From: Coprinopsis marcescibilis
Taxonomy: Eukaryota; Basidiomycota; Agaricomycetes; Agaricales; Psathyrellaceae
Direction of reading: 5' to 3'
DNA length: 64,000 bases
Assembly (NCBI GenBank): GCA_004369085.1
Contig: ML210214.1
Location: forward strand, 1 to 64,000
Under the pieces are notes generated by a model, which did no database searches, was not told the origin of the DNA, and was given only the letters and a program-made list of their open reading frames with translations. Shown here piece after piece: positions 47,457 to 60,904 of this stretch. The translations under genes and the position numbers were made by a program. Numbering within the stretch: the first letter of the stretch is position 1; each line of letters starts with the position of its first letter.

Positions 47457-48615
47457 TCAATCCTTCTTCAACTGTTCAATGAGGGCTGGGACAGCTTCGT
47501 AAAGGTCGGCCACAAGACCAACATCGGCAACTTGGAAGATAGGCGCATCCGGATCCTATAGAAAGTGGTCAGGAGGTTGTTTAAAATGTATGGGATGGTA
47601 TAGACACGAACCTTGTTGATAGCTACAATCAGTTTAGAGTCCTTCATCCCTGCGAGATGTTGGATGGCCCCGGAGATTCCCAAAGCCATGTACAGTTGGG
47701 GCGCAACGACCTTTCCAGTTTGGCCAACTTGCAACGAGTTGTCCGCATAACCTGCGTCTACGGCAGCTCGGGAAGCGCCGACAGCCGCGCCAAGGACGTC
47801 TGCAAGAGGGTACAGAGTGTCCGCGAAGGTTTTCGCGTCTTTCAAGGCACGTCCACCAGAAACAATGCGAGAGGCAATGCCGAGGTCAGGGCGATCAGAC
47901 TTGACGACAATGGTCTTCAGATGTTCACTGAGAGGGGTAGCAGCATGAACTGGGTCGACGGCGCCCACTTTAGCTTCGGATCCCTCTTGAGCCAAGGCAG
48001 GCGAAAACGCAGTTCCGCGAACTGTGAAGAACTTGATAAGAATTGAAGATGGGGCTTCCACGGTTGCTATTGCATTCCCTGCGTAAATTGGGCGAGTAAA
48101 TGTCGTTGCGTTTGTCGAGGCGTCATGTTCCACGGAAGTGACATCAGAGACGGTGGGTGCATCCAACTGCGCCGAAACGCGGGGAAGCAACGATTTTCCA
48201 GTAGACGATGTTGCAGAAACTACATGAGTGTATACGGAAGAATCAAGGATAGCCTTCAGAAGCGGTGATAGGTCTTCGGCGACGGGTTCCTCGTATGCTG
48301 GTGAAGCGGAATGCAAGATGGTGTTTACACCTTTGAGTCTGAGAGGAAACAAGTTCGAATAAGCGTTCAGACGTATTAAACGAGGAGTACGCACTTCTTC
48401 GCCTGCTCGACTGCGCTGGCAACATGGGACGCCCCACCGACAATCAACGCGGAAACTTGGCCACCGAGTTGCTCTGCAGCGGTCAGTGCCGAGAGAGAAC
48501 CAGGCTCAAGCACGCCCTGGTTGTGCTCAAGGAAGACGAGCGCATGTGGCTTGGTCGCAGTTGCATACGAACGAGCGCATCCTCGATGCCAGATTCCTGC
48601 AGCTGTCCGCAACAT
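47457..48615 (-). CDS. Electron transfer flavoprotein, alpha subunit (mitochondrial)
   Basis: ETF-alpha pairs with ETF-beta, binds FAD and carries electrons from acyl-CoA dehydrogenases to ETF-ubiquinone oxidoreductase. Three exons are inferred, with introns near 48395-48339 and 47612-47557. The N-terminus [20 protein letters not shown] is a mitochondrial targeting peptide. Domain I begins [20 protein letters not shown]. The FAD-binding C-terminal domain shows [41 protein letters not shown] and [13 protein letters not shown], and ends with [20 protein letters not shown]. The length is about 345 aa, normal for the family. Confidence 0.95.
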
Positions 48616-49000
48616 TTTCGTTTAACGCGGTATGCAGGATCCGAGCCTCTCCTCCGACCTCACCCAAACCCGAAAATCACGATGGCAGTCACGCAAGGAA
48701 GCTCTTTCCCACAGTACTCCCGGACTCTATAAACACTCTGTTGACCTTTCCACCCGCTTCTTGAAGCTCAATCTATGAACTCCTCGGGTTAATACTCAGC
48801 AAGCCATTCCCGAACCGTCTCTAATCGTGAACATGCTGCGGATATCACTTCTCATCGAATCTGGAGGGGCGTGTACGGTCAGCTGGTCAATTGTGGACAT
48901 CTTTTCGACCAAAGTAGCAGGCACCCAGGGTAGATTAAACCTTGTTTGAAGAGGGTATATAAACCATGAAGGCCACAGCCCGTTTCTTCAACGAACCGCG
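48616..49000. promoter_or_regulatory. Divergent promoter, ETF-alpha / helicase
   Basis: 385 bp separate the starts of ETF-alpha (48615, minus) and the large helicase (49001, plus). No gene is seen here. Confidence 0.5.
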
Positions 49001-52000
49001 ATGAGTCAACGAAAGCAACCTTGCAGGTACTTTCGTACGAATCGTGGCTGCGACAAAGGCGGTTCTTGTCACTTCAGTCATACACAAGGCAGCAATGGCA
49101 CTTCCAATTCCCAGAGACCTTCCCAATCGTCCAATCGTGGGCGATCAGATAAGCCACCAGCCCTCCCGCAACCCCCGCATGGCGTCTGCAGGCTCTTCTG
49201 GAGCACTGGAAACTGCGAGCGTGCATTTGACTGTCGCTTCAAACACATCCAAAAGGATCACACTGCGACCCGTGTCGCCCAGCAGACTGGGACCACCACA
49301 ATGCCGTTCCTCGAGCTCGGAGGATATTCGAAAGTGGCAACTGCTGGCAGCGATGCCTTCCAAAGCTTGCCATCAAGAACCATGGACCCAAATGAAGCAC
49401 ACAACGCACTTAAGCGGTTCTTGGGGGATACCTACCGGTTCAAAACCTCATTCGATGTATATGCCTTTTTGGTACCTTTGAACAGCGCCAATTCTACCTC
49501 AAATGTTTGGGTACGTTGATGTCTTTCTATCCAATGCATTTTTTAATCTCCCTTCCATGTATGTTAAACTCGCAGTCCGGAGAGGACGGACAGGTCAGCA
49601 TCAGTCGCCCGACAATTGAATGACAAACTCACCACCTTTGTTGCTTGTATAGTTGTTCCTGAAGACGATAGCCACGGTACGGTAGACGAGGGAAGCAGTT
49701 CCACAATGCTAACTTGGTCGCTCGCCAGGGGAATGGTATGCTGAGAATTATCGACATTATTTTGTGGCAAAAGGTTTCCGCACAAGCAGGATCAAGCAGC
49801 ACTGAGCTCTCATTCCAGAAAGGTTATGTTCCCTTGCTGCGTGTAAGTTCGAACATCACGCCGAGTAAAGAGACCTACTGAATGCACCTAGTTTCTAGCC
49901 TCTGACTTTGTTGTCAAAAGCACATTGCGTATGCTCACCAAGTATGTATGGTTACCAAATTTAAGCCCATGGATTAACAGTTATGTGCAGCGGTGTATAC
50001 TCTCAACTTCTTGAAAGCTTTGAGCACTTCGCTCCCCGCTTGGAAGAATCCTTGGATATGATTCTCGCCGCAGGGAGCTTCCGCGACCCAAACACCTCTC
50101 ATAACAATGATCTCTCTGGATGCGAAATCTTTTACTCCTTATCCACTGTTCTTTTCGAGTCAGTTCTCATCGTTTGTTCCAGTTGGAGCAAGGAAATTAA
50201 CCAGCCTGCAGATGTCTAACAAGGTTCAAGAATGCAGTATCTATGTACCCTCGCTTACCAGAGATTGTGAGGAAACTGGAACACTGGACGACCAATTGGG
50301 CGGATGCGATTTCAAAGCCCGTCCCGACATTTCAAGATGCCCTCAATGCAAAGGCGGAAGCTCGCGAAGTACTTCTTCGCCTTCTTAGCGACAAGGTCGA
50401 CCGACTTTTGTCAATTGTCGATCGCGAACAAACGAAATACGATATCATCAAGACGAAGCTCGACCGTATGGGCAAGTCAGTCCGACAACCCTCAACTGAA
50501 GGGCTGCTTTCTGCGCTCGAGACTCTCTATGAGGGACCAGGTGAACTTCGCCCCGAAGGCGCTAGGCATGATAACGACTTCTGCAGCATTAACGATATCC
50601 GTATTGCACCGACGCACGCTGAGCTCACATGCGCAGTACCTCCGTATCTCCCAGTAAACCTGTACAATGCTCCCCATCATCTGCCTTTGAGCGGTATGGA
50701 GAGGCTTCAGGATGTGCAGTTCAGGTTACTTCGGGAAGAGCTAACGTGAGTCTTGTCTATCGTTTACTGAACCTTTCGGCAAATTCGGTCTAACGTCACC
50801 CAGTGCACCATTACGAACCAGTGTTCAACACGTCATGGACGATCTGCCAAAAAAGCGAATCAAAACGCAACTTTCTGAGATTATGAGGCGACAAGGGGGA
50901 AAGTACAAAGGGGAAGCAATCGATGGTCAAGACAGCGTTATGTTCAACATCTACACCAACGTCGACTTCACGGACCTCTCACCAGATCGTCGCGGCATCT
51001 CAGCAACGGTAACTTTCGATGCACCCCCGGGCAAAGCTCGGGCAGATAGTAACAAAGATCGAGTGCAATTTTGGGAGGGCTTAAGCGGCAAGCGGCTCAT
51101 GCAAGGGGGGCTTGTTGCGCTGATATGGCAAGATAGGAACGAGACCACCATTTACCTCGGCATTTTGGCCTCGTCGACGAAAGACATCGGGGAGTTTGTC
51201 AGGAAGAATTCCAGTCGCGTGGAAGTCCGTGTTGTCTTTTTCGACGCATCGGCGAATTTACGCATTCTCAACATGCTGGGAAAATACTCATCTCAGGCCC
51301 AGCCAGGAGTCAAGATTCTGGTTGAATCTCCTGTCATGTATGAGGCCATCCGGCCTTTCCTGGATTCGTTGCAAGGAGAACCAGAGTCGATTCCGTTCAA
51401 GAATTATTTGGTCTATCATCCACCAGATTTTCTGCGAACATGCGATGTAGCACCGCCAAAATATGCTGCGATGCCAGGCTTTTCATATCAATTAGCGCCA
51501 TTATTCAATGCATCTTCCGGGATCACCGACCTCAAGCTTTTTGTTAACGACCCCCACTCCGTTGCAAACGCTCGCCAAGCTCTCAAACAAAGCCGACTCG
51601 ATCCAAGCCAAGCTACAGCTGTCGTAGACTCGCTGATCCGTGAGGTGGCTCTCATTCAAGGGTGTGTATTTTTCTTGACCACACTTGAGATTGGAACCCG
51701 AATGCTGACGCTTTCTTAACAGGCCTCCAGGTACCGGAAAGTCCTTCGTCGGCGTTGAAATCTTGCGCATACTCACCCAAAGTGCAACTCCCATCCTCAT
51801 GATTGCCTTCACCAACCATGCCCTCGACCATCTTTTGAATAGTGTTCTAGACGCGGGAATCACAAACAAGATTGTCCGCCTCGGGTCGAGGTCTGCGGAC
51901 GAGCGCATTTCACAATTCTCGATTGAAAATCTTGAAATGGTTGGCAGTCGCAATTCTAGCCGCTTGACCACGTTCGATAAATCAAACTACCGCCAACTCA

Positions 52001-55000
52001 AGGAAGTTGAAGAAGAAATCAAACACCTGCTCAAAGAGGTCACTCGCAAAACCGTATCGTCGCACGCCGTAATGCAATACCTAGAGATCCACCATCCAGG
52101 ACACTACCACCATATCTGTGAAGCACCGCCTTGGATCAATGCACTACATCAAGAATCCCTACTCATACTTGACGAAGGATGGTCCCGCGCTCAACACAAA
52201 GGGAAGGCAAACCTCGACGCAGACCTTGAAGATCGCAGTCAATACGCATTTTGGGCACAAGAACGCGACATACAGTTTTTATCGACTCAACATATCGTGC
52301 AAACCCCAGTACCGTCGAATCCAGTCGAGGATGACATCAAAGGGTCCAGCACCAACAGGTTCAATGCTTTACATTCCGAAAAGCTTGAGGCCCCCTCTGA
52401 GGACGATGTAAACATCGACGAGGACGGAGAGGATTTGGCGGATCTTGCCGACTGGCAAAAAATGGGCGAGTCCGACATGGCTGCCTCGACGCCCAACCCT
52501 ACTCAAGAGATTCAGCCAGACCTGGGAGATGAACATCTTGTCGAAGAGCCACCACAAACCATAGTCGATGCATTATTTCAGTCACTGAAGCACTCCGATG
52601 GGATACCGCCTGTCCCTAACTCCAATCGACCGTTGGACGCTCTTCTAGATGACTTTGATGTTTGGGCGATGTCTGGAAAGGAGCGGCTCACCCTTGGCGG
52701 CTATTGGAAAAGTTGTGTTCGCTTGATGGAGTCAGAAAGGCTGAAAGGTCGATTTGAGAGTCTGAGCAAGAGGCACGCCGAATGTTTACAGGCCCATAAC
52801 GAGGGGAAAGAAGAGGTCAGTGGTCTAGCGAATTCAATATTAACATGTTTGTAACTGCTGGCTTAGATCCGACGGCAGTTGTTGAAAGATACTCACATAG
52901 TTGGGTGCACTACTACAGGTATGTTCTGCCATCTTGCCACGTAGCTGATTTCGCGTCCTCATGTCGTCAAAACATCTAGGAGCTGCCAAGCTAACCTCCC
53001 TCCTCAAGGCGAGTTATCATCATTTTACAATCCACTCTTCGTCATTGAAAGGTGATTCTGCAGGGCCTTGGTCCGCGAATTATGCTTGTTGAAGAAGCTG
53101 GACAAGTTCTCGAGGCCCATATACTCGCTAACCTGGTGCCATCCGTGGAACACATGATACTGATAGGTGATCCGCTCCAACTTCGCCCCACTCTCAACAA
53201 CTACTGTAAGTCCATCCTCTCAAACCTTCAGAGATTCTTGACAGAGATAAAAAATCGATAGCACTTTCTGTGGAAAGCCGGCAAGGAAATCGACTGTACA
53301 AATTCGATAGATCGCTCATCGAGCGGCTCTCCTTGTCTGGGTTCCCCATGTCCCAAATCAATGTTCAAAGACGGATGCGCCCTGCCATTTCCAATCTTAT
53401 ACGGTCAGTTTACTCTGACCAATGACCTTTTTTGCTCAGATTGTAATGCCATGTTCAGGAAAACATTGTACCCTGACCTCTTGGATCATCCCATTGTCCA
53501 GCAATATCCAGATGTGCGCGGGCTCGCCAAGAATGTCTTCTTTTTTGACCACCAGAATGCAGAAGGTGGGAATGAAGATACGACGGGAGCAAGTAAATAC
53601 AATACATTTGAGGTAAGCTTCAGAACCTTTCAGCGAGACCAATGTGTTTTAAAAGGTTCCCAGGTGTCGATGATTCGCGATCTCGTACGCTACCTGCTTC
53701 GGTAGGATCTTTGTCCAGGATCGTTCGAAGACATCTCTGACATATTAATCGCAGACAAGGGTGTTACTCGCAAGAAGGAGACATAGTGGTCCTATGTGCA
53801 TATCTTGGTCAACTCGCCAAGGTTCGAGACGCATTGAAGGACTCCGTCTCCATTGTAATCGACGAACGGGATCAACAAGAATTGGCCGATAAAACCGACG
53901 AAGACGAAGCGGAACTCCTTCCAAGCACGAGGGTAGAACATGTTCAGATCTCCAAGCGTGTAAGTCTCAATACCGCATTGGAATCAATAAAGGGGGTGTA
54001 TTCTCATTCAACTTCGTTCAGGTTCGACTGAGAACCGTAGACAATTACCAGGGAGAAGAGGCGAAGGTACTGTCAATATATTTATTGCAGATACGACTTC
54101 TCAGTTCTCACTGATTCAATAGATCGTAATCCTCTCGCTGGTGCGCAATGAAGGTTCTCCTAACGCATCAGGCTCTGGACATCATCGAGGCTCAACGATT
54201 GGGTTCCTCAAGGTAAGTCGCGTGTCGAATTTTATTGGGTGTTTAATATATAACGGCGTTGCCTGCCCTTCATTTAGTCGGACAACAGAACAAACGGTAT
54301 CATCCTTTCACTATCAGGTGCATTTCCTCGATATTGATCATCCTGAAGTTGCCCTATCTCGCGCGAAGGAAGGGCTATACATTCTAGGAAACCAATCTCA
54401 GCTGACTTCAAGAAGTCGAATGTGGCACGGGGTTCTCGAGCAACTAAAAACTATTGATGCTGTTGGCACCGCATTCCCGATCGCATGCTCTCAACACCCG
54501 GAATACCAGAACTTGGTCTCTAAGCCAGGGGAGCTTGCTTCCATTGCACCTGACGGTGAGTAGGATCTCTTCCCCATATGCGCTACCCGTCCGCTGAACA
54601 ATTAGGTGGCTGTCTTCGTCCTTGCAACTCCCGCCTCGAGTGTGGACACGTCTGCCCGTACAAGGTTCGGTATTTCCTATTCGTTGTTGAACGAGTCACT
54701 CAAAAATGATTTTAGTGTCACCCAGACGATGTAAATCATATCAACGTCCAGTGCGACCAGCCATGCACACGGCTCTGCGATCGAAAGCATCCTTGCACCA
54801 GGACCTGCTCCGAGCCTTGCCTGTGTACCTTCCGAATCCGGGGTGTTCCTTTGCCATGCGGGCATGTCGCTCCTTACGTCCTGTGGTGCGTTCCATATGA
54901 TCAGCTCTGATCTTAGTTTAACAAGTCGTTCAGTCACCAGATGGAAACTCTCGACTTGATAAAATGCAATGTCGAGGTTTCCCGCGCACTACCGAGCTGC

Positions 55001-57398
55001 GAGCATTCTGCGAGCATGAAGTGCTGTCAGGATCCAGCGACAATCAAATGCCAGAAGCCATGCAGCATTATTATGGATTGCTGCGGGAGTAACTGCAAAG
55101 GCAAATGTCATGATTGCCAAAGCCGAAATTCCACGCCACAAAATGGTGGAGTTATAGAGCGAATTCGTCACAAAGGTCATCCCTGTCAACGTTCGCTCTA
55201 CTGTGCACACCTTTGCGCCAACGCGTGTTCAGTGGATCACGAATGTACCACTATCTGTAAACTGGAATGTCGGCAAGAATGCTCGCATTCCAAGTGCAAA
55301 AAGGCTTGCTCCTCCCCGTGCTCGCCCTGTCAAGAGTTGTGCGATTGGTGAGTGCTCTGACGAAACATCGATGAAATAGGCTAACAACAAAGCAAGGAAA
55401 TGTCCCCATCTCCAATGTCCGGTTCCGTGTGGCTCGGTAAGCATCCTTCAATATAAGATGTGCATCTCGCTCAACAATATCAGGTTTGTGTACGATTGCC
55501 GTGCGATCGGCGCTGCAGCAAGTCCTTGCCTTGCGGACATCCTTGTCCATCAGGTGCGAATACCGTCCACTATGTTCCCTCACATTCTAACAAACACACG
55601 ACAGTGTGCGGCGAAGTTTGTACAAAGCAGATCTGCCCTCAATGCGCTCCCGAATCCGCCAAACAAACTGTGGTTGATCTGGTCCTTCAAAGGACACTCG
55701 AAGAAATCCCACTAGACTCCCTTGACCCAGACGACCTTCTCATCACCCTTCCCAAATGCGGACACACATTCACAATTGAAACTCTGGATGGAGTTTGTAA
55801 TATGCGAGATTGGTACACCTTTGAAGGAGATGGAGTCTCCCGAAAATGGACCGGATTGTGCATGCCTGATCTCAATTCCCCGGATGCAAGGCGACCTCCA
55901 GTTTGCCCAACCTGTCGAGTCGCCATCAAGTCTCCGAGGTACAGTCGTGTCTTCAAGTCCGCTGATTTGGAGATTTTGGAAAAAAACATCATCAGTTGCA
56001 TGACATCAGGCCTCCGTCAAATCCAAACGGCGTTGAAATCTGTTGTCCCTCCAAACATTATTCCGGAGCTGGAGAAGCGGGTCAACGCGCTCAAATCGGT
56101 TAACACAACAATCGCGGACGGGAAGAGTTTATCGGTTTATTTGAAGAACCTGCAGGTGTCCTTGAAGCCCGGACACTTAGGTGATAAGCCAGTCTCTGCA
56201 GCGGACTTGGGTCCAACAAGAGGGGGACAGTCCAACCCATCCAACCCATCCAGCGAGATCGTCGAAATATGGAAGACGGCTACTCGGGGGATAATGGACG
56301 TGTTGGGTCGAATAGACAAAGTCTCAGGGATTCGCTCGGCCCATATCCACGCATGGGAAGCCGCTTTTGCATATCTATACGCACAACAGCTCGAAGAAAG
56401 CCTTCGCGAACCACATCTCGCGCCAAAGCACCCTGAAGAGCACGCGATGCGAACGGCGCGCCTAACATTAGGGCAATCTCAACCCAGGGCCGATAGGCGG
56501 TTTTTAGTGGATGCGTTCAGGATCTCCCTACAGACCCGCTTCCAGCTTGCTTCCATTGCCAATGCTTTGTTGGACTGCATGTCTCGCAGACCGGACGTCT
56601 TCAAGGAGGCAGAAATTCAAGTCTGGGGAACGTACGGCTCGTTCATCCTCCAGTCCTGCAAACAGGACGCCGAAATCGCTTGCCAGATAGCCCAAAACTC
56701 AGATGCGCGTCGCCAGGTCACCAAGTCCAAATTGGACATCATTCGGGCCAATTTGGAGGAGTTTCGTTTCGAGTTTGAAATGACCAGGAGGTTGAGAAGG
56801 CTCGGAAACTCGCGCGAACGGCTGCTCGAATCGTTGGCGAAGCAACAAGAACTCGCCCACAGTATAATAGAAGAGACAAGCAAGACGCACCTCTCTGTGT
56901 TACCAGACGACCGTCGGGAATGGCTTGCGACAAACTTCACTTCGATCGCAACTTCCTGGGTTGAGGAATTTGACAGGATCGGTCACAGCATTCGAATGGG
57001 TACCTTCTACCAGAACGTTTCACTGGACGAGAAAATGGATATCCTTAACGCGTTTAACTTCGGCAAGTAGAATTCACTATCATCTCTGTTTCTATGCTCA
57101 CGGTCTGGTGTAGCCCATACAGGGCATTGGTACAACTGTCCGAAGGGACATACATATGTTATCACAGAGGTAAGTCACTACCGGTTACCCCGGTCTTCGC
57201 CAGTGTTACTTTTTGAATTCCTGACAATGTTTACTACAGTGTGGTGGTGCTATGGAGGAAGCACGTTGTCCTGAATGTGGAGAAGTTATCGGGGGTGGAA
57301 GTCACGCGCTGAACACGGGTAACAGCCGCGCTACCGATTTTGTTAACCTTGCACAATCGCGGGGAGCAGGTCGCGACCCATGGGTCAGGGCTGTTTGA
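49001..57398 (+). CDS. ZNFX1/Hrr1-like SF1 helicase with CCCH, NFX1 and RZ zinc fingers
   Basis: This giant RNA-helicase-like protein has about 2,200 aa and many exons. Two CCCH fingers open it (CRYFRTNRGCDKGGSCHFSH and CRLFWSTGNCERAFDCRFKH, each C-x8-C-x5-C-x3-H). A ZNFX1-type middle region leads to an SF1 helicase: Walker A GPPGTGKSF (51725), the TNHALDHLL motif, Walker B VEEAGQ (53090), GDPLQLRPTL, and late motifs VDNYQGEEAK and NVALSRAKEGLYIL. A long Cys-rich NFX1-type zinc-finger array follows (54610-55640; for example CDQPCTRLCDRKHPCTRTC). A helical C-terminus ends in an RZ-type finger (GHWYNCPKGHTYVI, then CGGAMEEARCPECGE), reached through a GC-AG intron. Related proteins (fission yeast Hrr1, animal ZNFX1) act in small-RNA pathways; that role here is inferred. 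Confidence 0.9.
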
Positions 57399-57773
57399 AG
57401 CTGTACTTCTCACTTTTATCTCTCGCCGCCATGGCTTGCGTCTTTGTCTCCAGGTCGTGATTACAACTTACGCTTATGTCGCTATCGCCTTTGAAAATGT
57501 TTATAATGATGCACCTTGAAGCTTTCGTACTAGTATCAAGTTTATCTGTTATTTCTGTAGGTTCAAGCAGTCACGGTGCCAAAGGCGAGGCAAAAGTTGG
57601 GCAAAAGCAAATTCATTGCACCGAACGTGAGCGAGCAAATGGGGGCAAACGGCGGCGCGTCGCGTTCCAGTACGTAGGCTTGGCGGTGATGGCCATCAAG
57701 CAGCCAAGACCTTTAAACGTGCAGTAACATCATTGCCAAAGTCTTGTGTGATCCTCACCTGCATTCGAGCAAC
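57399..57773. other. Intergenic: Lro1 promoter
   Basis: This spacer separates the helicase stop from the PDAT start. The open frame at 57476-57727 has no motif, and its second half is a basic low-complexity run. It is not called. Confidence 0.4.
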
Positions 57774-60700
57774 ATGACGCTCGCTCGTCGCAGAAAATCG
57801 CGCCCAGGCAATGAGGACCTATCGGAAGTCACTGCAGACGCTGACGCCTCGCCAGACGTACAAGATGTGCTTCATGAAAAGGACCAGCTGGAGGAGGAGG
57901 TTCGCAAACTCAGCAACGTCCGAAAGGTGAAATATTCGCTCATAGTGATGTTACCTTTCAGAGCTAATAGACATCATTAAAGCCCTGGTACCGTAGTGGA
58001 AGATTCATGTTCCCACTTGGGATGACACGTAAGGTTATGCTTTATTCAATTACGAATGTTCTGGCTGAACCGCCAACGGCGTAGTTGGGATTTTGCTTGG
58101 ATTTTCTTTCATAGAGCCTCAAGACATCCAGGATATACATGGTCACATGGAAATGCTCATGACTGAATACGACATTAACCTACCACAACTACCCGACTTT
58201 GATTTCTCGCGCGTCGAGATGGAATGGACAAAATTTCGAAGCAATATCCCTGAACTCTGGAAATTCAACAATGACGGAAGAGAATTCCAAATAGGAGAAG
58301 CGCTCAAAGAAAGAGGCTTAGATGCAGAATACCCTGTTGTCCTCGTTCCGGGCATCATATCTACGGTAGAACTTCCTCGAGGACTTATCCAAGAAGCTGG
58401 GCCACTGACAATCAACAGGGTTTAGAGTCCTGGTCGACATCACCGGAATATCGCGCGTTTTTCAGACAGAAGCTTTGGGGAGGCTTCAACATGCTATCGC
58501 AAGTCACCTTCAACAAAGAGAAGTGGATTGCAGCCATGATGCTCGACCCCATTACTGGCCTTGATCCACCAGGTGTGAAGATAAGAGCCGCGGAAGGAAT
58601 CGATGCTGCCAGTTCATTCATCCAGGGATATTGGATATGGTGCGACTTCTTCTGTTCAATCCTTGGAACTCTGTTGAAACCATTGTCTAAAGGTCAAAAA
58701 TCGTGGAAAACCTTGCCGTGGTTAACTATGACACCAACAATCTCTACCTCGCGCCATATGATTGGAGACTATCGTTTTACAACCTCGAAGAACGGGATGG
58801 GTACTTCAGTAAGATGAAGCGAACGGTAGAAGGCCTCAGGTTCGCACCCAAATCACTGTCTGACATGCGCTTGAATTGATCGAGGCATGCAGAGAGCGTC
58901 ACAACAAGAAAGTTGTCATTGCTGCGCACTCTATGGGATCAACAGTGCGTAGACACCGAAAGGATGATGTTTGACTCAAATTATAACCGAGCAAAACGTT
59001 TAGGTTATGCTAGTACGTATCTTGTCTCCCGAATTCTCGCATTCAGGACCTCGCGCTCAACTCTAGTTTCCCTAGTATTTGTGTGTTTGGATTATGTGGT
59101 ACGCAGTTTGACTGAAACTCAACTCACACTTCCAGTTTCAAATGGGTCGAGTCCCCGCTGCATGGAAAGGGTGGAAATCGTTGGGTGGAGGTATGACCGA
59201 CTTGAATATTCGATTCCCTTTTCAAATCCTAATTCCAGTACGTTTGGCTCAGGATAATATAGAGGCATACATCACCATCGCAGGAACACACTTGGTAAGT
59301 ATAAACAACACTAACCATCGCACTCGACAAGTTGACATATCCTTTTTTTAAGGGCGTGGTAAGAACCGATACTCTGAGATAGTTGACACCATCGCTCAGA
59401 TCTCGCAGACAAAAGCAATGGCCGCGTTCTTGTCCGGAGAGATGAAGGACACTGTCCAAATGAACCCAGCCGGTGCCTATGGTTGGAGTTGTTTCTTCAA
59501 GAATCATTGCAGTCATCTAACGTCACAAATCATAGTCTTGGAGAGATTCTTTTCGAGGAAAGAGAGGAAGGGTCTTTTCCTGAGTTGGGCTGGGAGCGCC
59601 AGTATGTGGATGAAGGTCAGCAAGCAAACCACTTATTGCGTTGTGGCGCCCTTTACGAAAGCGACGATCAGGGTGGAAATGCAATATGGGGGGACGGATC
59701 ACACGCTCCAGATGACGATTGCAATGCGACACACAGTCATGGAGACCTTATCGCATTCAGAAACGAAGCAGTTGAATCAAAAAGCATAGTGGGGTCCACC
59801 AAGAATATGACCGCAGAAGAAGCGGGAGCGTGGATTTTACAACGAACACCTTCCTCATTCCAGGTTCGCATTTAGATTTTGATAGGGATATAGAAGCTGA
59901 TAGCCAAATAGCGCATGATGGAAAGCAATTACTCCTACGGCATTGAGCGGGACGAAGATCAGTTGGCTAAAAACGATCTGGATCATCGTAAATGGACCAA
60001 CCCACTGGAAGTTAGGTGCGTTTTTAACTTTGTCAGAGGAAGAATCCATATAATGTCGTGGATGTCATTTTTGCAGATTGCCATATGCCCCTTCAATGAA
60101 GATTTTCTGCGCCTATGGGACAGGGAAAGATACGGAGGCAAGTCTCATAGATTTCTCGCACGCCAACGACATCAATAACGTCTTTATTACTTTCCAACAG
60201 AGGTCTTATTGGTGGGTCCATATATGCTGATCCACTATTCCAAGTTTTAACGTACACAGGTATGCTACAGGGGATGAAGACGACGATGCCGATGCTCAAG
60301 TCGAAACATCGACCTGCCCGGAGAATATGCAAGGCTGCGAGAACGCAAATGGAATTGCCTTCAAATTGCGCAAGAGCCACATTGACTTTGCATACACCAA
60401 CGAGAGCGCATTGCCCAAGGTATGCTGTGCTAGAAGTTTGTCGGGGAGCAATAAATTTTGATGAATGGGATATAGATCCAAAATGGCGTCAAGGTGGGTG
60501 AGGGTGATGGTACCGTGAGCCTCCTTAGTCTGGGCGCAATGTGCGTGGAGGGCTGGAAACGCAAGAGATGGAACCCTGCAGGGATAAAGGTGACTACGGT
60601 GGAGGTATGAGATTTTGGCTTGACCGTTCCCATCGATTCTGATCTCCCGTGTAGTTTCTGCATCGACCAATTGCATCTATTCCAAGAGGCGGTGCAAACA

Positions 60701-60840
60701 CGAGTGATCATGTTGACATCCTTGGGGCATCGGGTTTGAACGAACTCCTTTTGAAGGTTGCGACGGGAGCCGGTGACGAGGTTCAAGAAACGATAGTATC
60801 GAACATTAGGGAGTACGCTGCGAAAATGAAATGGGATTGA
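57774..60840 (+). CDS. Phospholipid:diacylglycerol acyltransferase (Lro1-like)
   Basis: PDAT transfers an acyl chain from a phospholipid to diacylglycerol at the ER, making triacylglycerol. The start at 57774 gives MTLARRRKSRPGNEDLSE, a basic/acidic cytosolic tail. A membrane anchor follows near LGILLGFSFI. The LCAT-like lumenal domain has YPVVLVPGIISTGLESW, YDWRLSFYNLEERDGYF, the nucleophile elbow AHSMGST, KWVESPLHGKGGNRWV and IAGTHLG. The catalytic Asp lies in GDGTVSLLSLGAMC, and the His in SDHVDILGASGLNELLL. The protein ends EYAAKMKWD. After the nucleophile elbow the reading frame joins best with an unusual donor (GCGTAG near 58940), giving STVLCYFKWVE; this junction is tentative. Confidence 0.92.
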
Positions 60841-60904
60841 GTACTTGGTCGTGATAGACTAGGATTTGGTTATTACGTTCGGGTTATAATGCTCTAAAGC
60901 AAGT

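Noticed and set aside
57476..57727. 83-aa frame between the helicase and PDAT
   Set aside because: It has no motif, a basic low-complexity second half, and occupies the PDAT promoter.
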